Origin: Motacilla alba alba | Taxonomy: Eukaryota; Chordata; Aves; Passeriformes; Motacillidae | Reading direction: 5' to 3' | Assembly (NCBI RefSeq): GCF_015832195.1 | Contig: NC_052016.1 | Span: forward strand, 26,185,129-26,249,128 | Length of the DNA stretch: 64,000 nt | In this document: positions 28,001-37,336 of the stretch, piece by piece | How the letters are laid out: every line of letters begins with the position of its first letter | Numbering within the stretch: position 1 is the stretch's first letter | Translations under genes and position numbers: made by a program | Notes under the pieces: generated by a model | The model's input: only the letters and a program-made list of their open reading frames with translations | The model's database searches: none | Told to the model about the DNA's origin: nothing

Positions 28001-28500
28001 TATTTCACATCTGATACACCTGTGAAAAATGAGACTAATGTTTTTCCTTTCTGTTTTTTTTTAGACATATCCCCCTTCCCATTTTAACCAGGTTCCTGGC
28101 TGTATGGAGCTTTCACACTGACACCCTGTGAAACTCATTCCAGCCTTTCTGAGGGCAAAGTCCTGCTTAAAGCCAGCCAATTGCTAAGGAGCGGTGTTTG
28201 TCCTGCACCACCTCCCAAAGGCTGGAGTTTTTTTTGTTTTTTTTTCCTGTGGGACACTGGATCTCTCTTGCTTCCTATGTGAATGCTATGCAGGCACCTG
28301 CTTATCCAGTTTACCCAAGTAGTGCCAAGACAGAAAAGGATCGATCAATGCCTGTGGCCACACAGGCAGCACTGCAGGCAGGAGGTGGGCAAGGAGAACC
28401 TGACCCTGGCAGGCAGGAAACCCCACTGGGTTGTACCTGCAGGTTTCTCTTCACCCCATTGTTGCACAGCACTTTTTCATTATGCTTATCTCATATCAGT
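22001..28500. other. Intergenic region, first part
   Basis: I see no gene. Open frames are under 130 codons, lack homology that I recognise, and overlap one another on both strands. No tRNA, rRNA or recognisable small RNA is visible. An AATAAA at 23426 could belong to an extended NXPE3 3' UTR. Confidence 0.6.
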
Positions 28501-28538
28501 GTTTTCTAGATCTTTTTCTGGCAGTGTTACACCAGCCT

Positions 28539-28607
28539 GGGATTTCCTGCCAGCCTCTTTGACAGGGGAATGTCCTCAACCAGGGCTTACCCCACCTGGG
28601 AAATTCC
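28539..28607. promoter_or_regulatory. Cluster of three NF-kB-like motifs
   Basis: Within 69 bases lie GGGATTTCC (28539-28547), GGGGAATGTCC (28565-28575, one base off consensus) and GGGAAATTCC (28598-28607, a full match to GGGRNWYYCC). It is about 8.4 kb upstream of the NFKBIZ TATA box. NFKBIZ is an NF-kB-induced gene, so a distal enhancer is possible but unproven. Confidence 0.3.
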
Positions 28608-28814
28608 ACCATGCAGAAAAAGTCCAGGGAGCCATGCTCACGGCCACTGTCCTCCTCCACCCTGCTTCCTCTCACATGTCACAACATCCCCATTTCCTGT
28701 TAACCAGAGCCAAAAGATAAGTGGTGTGTGAGCCACTGCACTAAAGTGCCCTGTGGGTACTCAGCCAGGAGCTGAAAGAAACTTGTGGGGTGTTGTTTAG
28801 GTTTTGGGGTAGGG

Positions 28815-28852
28815 TTTTTTTTTTTCTTTTTTCTTTTTTTTTTTTTTTTTTT
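28815..28852. repeat. Poly-T/TC low-complexity tract
   Basis: An almost pure T run interrupted by two C residues. It could be the reverse complement of an element's poly-A tail, but no retroelement is clear on its flank. Confidence 0.9.
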
Positions 28853-29406
28853 GTGAACAGAAAGCCAAAGTAAGCAGGACTTTTGTGAGGGAGGGGAAGA
28901 AAAATTTCCTTACCACTGCTTCTCTGTTTCACACCTTTAAACCTCAGAGGAACTTCGCAGTCATTCACAAAGGCATGGCCACAAGGAATGATCAGTTGCC
29001 AATGGGGTGGAAAGAACTGGCTTGTTTTCCATAGAACTATTCCTAACTTCACTCCTCCAACATGAAGGTATGCTGGTATAATTTTATTTGGTTTATTGCT
29101 TAGAAAACCTAATTGATTGAAACAATATTGGCTTCTAATAAGTTTTTTTAAAATTTGTAATAGCCTCGCAAGTGGCTTGTGCTGTAATAATCTGTGTGTT
29201 TTGGGGTTGAGTATGGAAGAATGGTTGGCTTTTGGGAAGGTAATGGGTAACAGCCAAAAGCAAAGAAACCACAAAGAATGGTGTGATTTTTGAAAACCCT
29301 TGGTGAATCTGGTGGCAAAATACTCCTAAATAGTCACCCAGCTGTTCTGGGTGACTCTCTCTGAAACAATCTGCATTTTTAGGGGAGGGTGTAATAGCTT
29401 TCCAGA

Positions 29407-29428
29407 GGATGGATGGATGGATGGATGG
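29407..29428. repeat. (GGAT)n microsatellite
   Basis: Five and a half perfect GGAT units. Confidence 0.95.
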
Positions 29429-32400
29429 AAAGCTAACTGAGAGTACTGAATGGAAGAAACATTTTTAGTGAAAAAAGGTGTTTTGTATAATCTTGATTAC
29501 AATTCTTTGCTGGCAGCTCATCAGTAATTTTGGAATATCAGAACACCATCAGCATATGAGCCTGCCAGCTTCAACAGGACAGGAGTACACAGTCATGGTG
29601 CAATGTGAGACAACACAGGGAAGCATATAAAAATAGGGATCTATGCCTACTTTCCTGTAATTAAAAAAAATCGGTGGGAATGAAAAGAATTAAGTTTAAT
29701 GAGCTTAAAATTCACTTTAAATTTTGTTATGCTAAGGGGTTTATTAAACCAAACCATAAACTTCTTTTCATCACCTGGTGAGGGTTTCCCTGGCTTACCA
29801 CATGAGGCTGATTATGCAGCACCCGGGTTCATTAACCGTGCCCATCTCTAGTAGGCAAGGAGGGCAGCTCAGCAGGAAGAGTCTTGCAGAGGATATAATG
29901 GGCTCTGGTTTTCAGACCCCAAACGTTTGGGGGCACGTGTGTGCCATGATGACATTGGAGATGTGCGTGTACTGGGGGTGGGTAGCTTGCACACACTTCA
30001 GATGGAAGCCAGGTGATTTCAGCTGAGACGTGGAAGTTTGCTGGAGGCACACAGACACCCAGAGGGCAGGGAAAGGGAGACACCCTGGGCTCTCCCTCAG
30101 CCAGACTGGGTGACCAGCAGTCAGGGACAAATGACACCTAGGGGCCATATTTCTGCTCCAAACAGAACTCCAGTATCAGCTTGGTGATCACACTCCAGCA
30201 AGTGATTTTTTATTTTTGCTCGTTAGACTTCTATTTCCTGTTGCATTTGGTGGCAGTGGGTGGGAGCAGGGTGTGTGCGGGGAGTAAATGCCCTCTGTCA
30301 CGGGGGGGCCAAGCACCAGCCAAGCCCTGGGCTGCTTGGGGCAGCCTTGCAGCCTGCCACCCTGGAGGTTGTGGTTGGGATATCATCATCGTCATCATTA
30401 TTTTCATCAGTTGCTGGAAACAGGTCTGCAGCAGCAGTCCTGGGCACTGGGGAGCTTCCTTTCCCATCCCTGGGCTGCTCAGAGCAGCAGGGTGGCAGGA
30501 ACAATCCCAACCCTTTGCTTCCTGCTGCAGCCCCAGTGGTCTGACCTGGCTTTGCTTCTCACCTGGACTTTCAAGAGCAGCAAAACTCAGTCTTGATGGT
30601 GCTGCTAAGATACCCCTGTGTGACTTTATGTGTTCCCAGTCGCAAGCTCCTGAGACGAAACGTGCAAGGCAGAAACAAGAGCTGCCTTTACTTTTGCTTT
30701 CTTCTTTAAAAATTGGCAGGAAATTAAAAGGAAACTTCAACATCCATGGGCTGGCTTCTGTGGAGAGCAGCGTCCTGTCAGACAGGATGTGTCTGGCTTT
30801 GGAAGGTGTCTTTTCCCAGCTGGGAACTGGAGGAGGGAGCCAGTGCCTGGGAACAGAGCTCTGCACAGTGCCCCACCAAATCAAAGAGTATATTTCCAAC
30901 TTTCTTGATGTTTTATGCTAACTCGTGCACGATTTACATATTACTGTGAAGTTGTCATTACTGTCATGGATTTCTTTCAAAACCTGTAGCAGGTGGCTGT
31001 GAAGTCAATAGAAAGAACAGTATTTTGATGCTTTCTGTAATATTTGTATCTTTTACACAGACATCTGTGACTGAGATTTGTGTGACACCAAATTCTGACC
31101 CATAGGTGGAGAGGTATTGTCCCAGCTGTTCCAGCACACATTTAACTGATGATAAAACCTGCCTTAGTAGATGCAGTTCATCCTAAGCATCAGGAGAATT
31201 TTTGTGTTGCTGTTTGGAAGCAACTTAACATTTTCCCAACTATAACAAAATTTTATTTGTCTGCCTTGATTTAGGTGCTTTTTTCAATGAGAAAATTTCC
31301 TGTTTATTGAATTTTTGTCTGACTAATGGAGGACAGCTCTGTAGCTGAGTTTCAGGACTTTCCCAATGGTCAGACAGACATGTATTTTGAAAGCTGGGAT
31401 TTCTCTAGTGAATGGATATCTGAAGTGAAGGCATTTAAACTCTATCAGCTGGAAAACACAGTGAAATAAGCTCAAGACATTAGATGAGGGCATTCCCTTC
31501 AATGAACTCTACAGTGTCAATGAGCTACAAGTGCTTTTTACTGATTCTCCTGCTTCTGCCTGGACTTTCCAGCTTGTTAATCTGCACCCTTGAGCTGATG
31601 GTATGCACACAGGATGTGTAGGATTGTGCAAATCAGTGCTGAGGCTTCCTGCAGGTGTTGATCCTGCCACGCAAGTGCTGCACGGGTGGGCTGTATAAAT
31701 ACTGACATTGTGCCTGGGGTTTCTGGATTGGTCAGCTGTTAGACCTACTGTCTGGTAGACGTGACTGGTTTGCCATGTCCAAGAAGAGCACAAGTTTTCA
31801 AAATCTGCCTATACAATGTTTTTGAGTGGAAAAATGCATGTTTGAGAAACCTGGATGTATGGCAACCTTAATCTTGGATAGGTTACCTGCTCTACACACA
31901 AACTGAGTCTAGGAATGCAAGTGTCTGGGTAGAGAACAGTTCAAAAAATCATGACTTTTTAGGTTCAAATCTCACTTTGAGATTTTTTCCTCCCATTCCT
32001 GTGCTGAAGTGTTGCATGGCAATGTGCATCAAGACAGGTCTGCAGTCCCTGTTAGAAAGTGGTTTGGTTTTACAGGTGGTTGAAGTGGTCCTTGTTTGTG
32101 GAAGGCAGGAACATTGAAATCAAAGTACACCAGAACTGAGCTCATCTACTGTGCTGGCAACACATGCTCCTGCATCTGACAGCAGAGCATGACACCAAAA
32201 CCTGAGCTACGAATGTCAGGTTTTGGCCCAGGTTGCTCACCTGGGTTAGGAAGAAAAATGTCTTCAGCATGAGCAACAAGGAAAACTGATGTTGACCCCT
32301 CCAAACCTACACTGAATCTCCCTAACAGCACTGAGAAACTGTGCCAACTCCCTTTCTAAACTGGAATACTACAACAAGCCATGTACTTTGAGGCAAGAAC

Positions 32401-35400
32401 ATGCATTCTCTACCACATCTATGTACACAGTGTCCTTTAGGAGGTGACATATGACATTGCCCTTTGCTATGGGGAAATGGCCTCCTGCTACTTCTTTACA
32501 CGCTGTGACATCAGTGGTGTGTGTATTTCTTCCCTGCTGCAAGGTACTAATGAACTAGGTAAGCTGCTGAGAAAACATGACTAACCAGGGCAGTGAGTAT
32601 GTTGGGAGGAATGTCCCCAGACATGAGGTATATATACAAGGAAACTGCTTTCACAGAACTCAGGTCCTCTCTGCCAGCTTTGCAACACTTGCTGGGTTTA
32701 GGGTTTCTTTTCTTCTGTACTGATTTCAGCTGTTTTATATACACAGTGTTGAAAGATCTACTCAGGAGCAACCCACTTTTTTTTTTTTTTAATTTACTTT
32801 TTCTTTTTCTTTTTTAATATCAGACAGCTTGAGAGAAAAAAAGCAGAATTGAGGGTATTCTCTGGATCAAAGGAGTAAGGCCCAAAAGAAATATGTTAAA
32901 TAAGAAGTCTAAGTTTTTCTTTAATATGAAGAATTATACATGCCCCCTTTTTGATGTTCAGGTTAATCCCAGAATGTCAGTCTTGGAGACCAAAGTCTAG
33001 GAAAAATGTAGCAATACAAGTATAGCAAAGAGGGAAGAAACACTAACTCCTCTGTACCAGCTTTTAGAGTAAAACTGTGTCATGGACCACTTCCAACCTG
33101 CTGACAAATGCTCTTCAGAACCATTAAAGCAAATGCAGGTACAGACCCTGAATGTTCTCTAGGAGTGGAATAGTTCCTGAGATTTTACCTCTGTTTTTCT
33201 CAATGCCAGTCTAGAAGCAAGGTGAGTGTTGTGCTGCATGGTTTGGACGTGTGTGCTGTTGGAAACACTGCTGGGATGCAGAGGTGCAGCAGTGGTGTTT
33301 GCACACCTCAGCTTACAGTGTGCCGCAGGAGCCTCAATTACACCCAGTGGAGAATAAGGCATATTTGACATCAACACAGCAAATATTCACTTGCATTAAG
33401 CAACTGGATTGTAAACTACCATTTTTATGTCCAGTTTAAGAAATACCACAAAGGTCAAGCTGCTCCAGAAACACATTGCAAAACCAAGTTCTTGTTTCTA
33501 GTAGTTTGTGCTCTGACACTTCACCTAGAGGCAGTCCCTTATTCCATGCTGCTGCTTAGGAGACAGAGTGAGGGGAGAGATTTGTTCTGCTCCCATACCT
33601 GCCAAACCATGGGCTGCTCTGAGAGCTGGCATATTTCTCACTCACAGAGGGAGGTTATATAGTGTGCCTGGCAGAGTGACTACGTGCTGCTCTACAGGGA
33701 AGACAAAGCTCCACTTACTGGGCTTGCTTTATTCATTCACTTATTTATTTAAGCCTACATTCCCTATAGCGTTCACCCCAGTACGTGCCCCAGGGACCAA
33801 GCAGTGCAGGCACACTGCATCTTTTCTCTGTGCTTGTCCTGATTAGGAAGGCAAAGGGGATAAACATGACCTTGGTTAGCCTAGATGTTTAGCAGGTGCT
33901 TAAAGTCTAAGGTGTTGGTATTCAGCCGCTTTGCTCTCTGTAATGAGACCCCTACCCTGCAAGCACAAGCTTCAAAACGACTGGATTTTGGTTTTGTCTT
34001 TAACAAAAGTTTTTCCCGATCCCATGAAGTAGCTCATGGGTGTGCACAAGTCACACTCTCAAAAGTTATTTCATTAATCAAGTATATTGGATTAACCTAA
34101 ACCAAGACTGATTGCAGTCTTTTAATGCAACAATACTGGGCTGTACTCTGAAGAGAGGGAAGAAACAGAGCTTTCAGAAACAAGTGCATTCTGTTTCTTT
34201 TTGTTGTTATTTGAGATACCAAGACAGGCTTATCTCACTTTTTGCAGGTGTATAGAAAAGTGATTTCAGGACAAATGCTGCTGCTAGCAGCCACTAGTTG
34301 GCATTATTGATACATCCCAGTAGGGAAGTGGTGCAATAAAAACATGGGCAGACAGCACATCGGGGAGCCGAAGTGGCTGCCTTGAGCTCACCTCGCAGCC
34401 TTCTCCAGCTCTGAGGCTGGTGGGTTACACTGAATTACAGCTCGGTCAAAGAAGGCTGAAACCAGCTGGATGTCTTCCCAAGGAGAGGAGGTGACAAGTG
34501 CTTTTTTCTTTGGTCACCACCCTGCCCCAGAGGAACTTTGGTTGAAGATGCCTCACAGGGTTTTGGTCACCACAGATGTTACGTAGTGTTTGGGCCAAAA
34601 CCCATTAATGCTCAAGGTCTGCAGCATTAATAATTACAGTTTGTGGATGTAGCAATAATTTACCAGTAACTCTCACAGAAGCACTTTGAGAACGCAAGGC
34701 TGCTGTGAGCCAGCACATCTTGTGCAACCAATGGGTGTGTGTATATTTTTGAAAGAGCCTTTTGTTACGGAGCTTGGTGGAACTAGGCTTTGACTGAGAG
34801 TAGATTTATGCCAGGAGACCTGATAAATAAGATGTCACTGATGAAACAAGTATGAGCTGAAGTATCAAATTGTTGCCTGAAATGGATTTTGCTTGGCAAA
34901 AGGAGAGCAAGTCAGCAATTCAACCTTCAGGAGAGTAGAGAGTTTGGAATAGAAGAAGAAATTCCATGCCCTCTTTGCGGAAAAAACCAAACACAAAGAC
35001 ATTAAATTGTTTTATAGAAGAGTTTTCATTCATGGGTAGAGACTAATCTCCAATTAAATCCATCCCAAAATTGTTATTGAATAGCAAGGATAAAGGTGCT
35101 GCCTGTCCCTGCCTGCATGTGGTTTAGGAACCTTCTACGACACAGAACAACTACGATGAGACAAAGCCACTTTTGGTTTGAAATCTCTTTTACTCTCAAC
35201 ATTTTAAAGGCAATGGCAGGCAACTGTGATGACAAATCTAATTTTCTGGATTATCAACTTCTCAGATTTGCATTACCATCCACTTGTTGAAAGACAAGAT
35301 GCATTTTGTAGTAGTTGTAGATCCTCCTGTGAGATTGAAATGAGTGGCTTTCTGGGCCCCCTGGCAGGGACGAGAACACAAAGGTCCATCAGTTGGATCC

Positions 35401-36293
35401 ACTTTGGAAAGCTGAGTTGTGGGTCCTCCTGATGGCCACTGAATGTGCAAAGAGCATTCGTGGGCTCCAGGATCTCTGATCACTGAGTGCTTTTCAATGA
35501 GGAGAAAAGCATCTGCCTAAGGTTAAGGTATCACAACTGAGGTCTAAGGCTTGAAGAAGAGGGAATCATCTCTTTGCTTGTTTAAAACACACAGCCTCAT
35601 TTAATAAATCCTCACTTGCATAAAATGCTTTGTTAAATGAGGGAGAAAGTGTGCTTGGGGGTGAGTTTCTGCTCGGGGAGCAAGTGAATTTTTACCTTTA
35701 TTGGAGTATTTCTGCCACTACTTGGCAGGTGATTTTGTTTTATGGGTTCTACTTGCAAATTTCACTCTGGCTGCATAGGTTCAATCTATGGTGTAAAACA
35801 ACAGTCTTTGGAGTAGAAACCTGCCTAGACAGTTTTCAGCAAAACCCTTCGTTCACTTGATGGTGGGAGAATATATTATTATTTGAATAATATAAAGCAA
35901 TTCCCTCCTGCCTCCTTGTGGGCTGATTAATATAATTTCATATTGCACCTGACCCATGCTATTCAATACAATTAAAATATATAATTTATAGACCTCCAGT
36001 TTGCATAATATACTTTAGAAAGACCATGTAAGATCATGTTGTTTTACTACATATTTATTGGAGCAGCCACAGTTTTAAAAACATCCTAAATTCAATCTTG
36101 TGGGCAAAATTGCTCACTTGTATTTCAGAAGATGGTAACTTCAGTGGAAATGGGAAAGCAGAAATATTTCAAAAGTAGAAACCTGAGAAGTCTTCCTGTG
36201 AACATTGGTAATAACTCAGTGATGTTAACAGTAATCACACGGTTTCACCCACTTATGGTTTTGGCATCATTTGCTTTCTCACTTCTCCCCAAG

Positions 36294-36396
36294 AAGAAGG
36301 TCGAGGTGGCCTCGATCGAGAGGCTCTTGCCAACGCAGTACGGTGCAAGCTACAACCAAAATCACTCCTTGTCTGCCCCTACCTACTCCACGTCGG
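36294..36396 (+). other. Unrecognised coding-like exon upstream of NFKBIZ
   Basis: A strong pyrimidine tract (TTTGCTTTCTCACTTCTCCCCAAG) ends at 36293, and a good donor TCGG|GTAAGA follows at 36396/36397. A second donor, GTGAGT, lies at 36427. Between them one frame stays open with C or G in most third codon positions and retained CpGs, encoding a peptide that includes VEVASIERLLP, TQYGASYNQ and NHSLSAPTYS. I do not recognise the protein. Both donors leave phase 1, the phase that NFKBIZ exon 2 accepts, so an alternative N terminus of NFKBIZ from an upstream promoter is possible. It could also be a fragment of another gene or chance. Confidence 0.35.
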
Positions 36397-36704
36397 GTAA
36401 GAGGAACACAGATGACTATCTCAATTGTGAGTAACTGCTCACGTTCCCCTTCCCGCTGGATGCTGCTCATGGGATGCACATGACCAAAAAGTCTCTTTTC
36501 TTCCATGCCTGTGTCCTGGAGCCAAGGACCGGCAGGACTGTGGCAAAGTATGAGGGATGCCTGCCAATGGGGACTATGAGGTGGCATCAGAAGCAGGGGG
36601 ATGTCGAGGGAGATTCTGCTCATTCCCACCTCTGCAGCTCTGTAAGAGGGTGGTGATTAGTGGTTGCATACGTTGTGAGCGAGGTTGCATCTGGACAATG
36701 GTCT

Positions 36705-36800
36705 CAGGCTCAGGTGTAGTCCTTGGGGTGTCCTGGGCAGGGCCAGGAGTTGGACTCGATAGTCCTCATGGGGCCTTTCCAACTCAGGACATTCTGTTAT
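36705..36800 (+). mobile_element. CR1 LINE 3' terminal fragment next to the NFKBIZ promoter
   Basis: GGAGTTGGACTCGATAGTCC, then GGGCCTTTCCAACTCAG and a terminal ATTCTGTTAT match the CR1 3' end, in sense orientation. It ends about 180 bases before the NFKBIZ TATA box. Confidence 0.75.
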
Positions 36801-36980
36801 CCCGCGAAGCCCACGGGGGCAAGCTTGGACGACCGGGTGTGAGGTGGCACCCCAGAGCACGGCTCCCACCCGGCATCTCCCGGGCACAGGCAGCGGCCCT
36901 CACGCCCAGGCTCCTCCCGCCGCCCTTACGGGAAGCGCGGCCCCGCCCGGCGCGGCCCCTCCCGCGGGGGGCGGACCCCG

Positions 36981-36987
36981 TATAAGC
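36981..36987 (+). promoter_or_regulatory. NFKBIZ: NFKBIZ TATA box
   Basis: TATAAGC lies in a GC-rich context, 121 bases before the start codon, which predicts transcription starting near 37010. A TATA box suits a rapidly induced early-response gene. Confidence 0.8.
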
Positions 36988-37101
36988 GCGGCCGCGGCCC
37001 CGCGCCCCCAGAGCCGCCGCGCCGCCCGCCCAGCCCTGGCCGTGCCCGCGCCCGCTCCGCCGCCCGCCGCCCCGCGCCGCCGCCCGCCGCGCCGCACCGC
37101 C

Positions 37102-37336
37102 ATGATCGTGGAGAGCAGCCGGGACGTGGCGCCCGATGGCGGTGACGGCGGCGCCCTCAGCAGCCCCATCAACCTCGCCTACTTCTACGGGGCCTCGCCC
37201 CACTCCAGCGAGGGCAGCTGCTCGCCGGCTCACTCCTCCGCCCCGGCCTCGCCGGGATCCGACTCGGACCTCTCGGTGAGCAGCCGCGGCGGCGGCCGGA
37301 GGGACCCCCGGGGCGGCCCCCGCCCCGCGCTGCAAG
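37102..37336 (+). CDS. NFKBIZ: NFKBIZ coding exon 1 (residues 1-78)
   Basis: ATG in the context ACCGCC|ATG begins MIVESSRDVAP, then SPINLAYFYGASP, aligned with human MIVDKLLDDS and SPLNLSYFYGASP. A Ser/Pro-rich tail follows. It is shorter than the human exon by about twenty codons. The donor CTGCAAG|GTACGG leaves one base. Confidence 0.95.

Larger units (their letters stand above)
28608..36128. other. Intergenic region, second part
   Basis: No gene is recognised. The region has a long poly-T tract (28815-28852), a GGAT microsatellite (29407-29428) and a T-rich run (32777-32817). An open frame of 246 codons at 30181-30921 overlaps a 222-codon frame on the other strand and shows no domain or repeat pattern. 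The AT-rich stretch at 35860-36030 has few simple repeats and could hold conserved non-coding sequence. Confidence 0.55.

Noticed and set aside
30181..30921. 246-codon open frame in the intergenic region
   Set aside because: It overlaps a 222-codon frame on the opposite strand, has no recognisable domain and spans likely non-coding sequence with no codon bias.
36129..36207. Candidate exon with acceptor TTGTATTTCAG and donor GTAATA
   Set aside because: Its phase does not join to the frame of 36294-36396 without a stop, and its codon use is unremarkable. It remains possible only as leader sequence.
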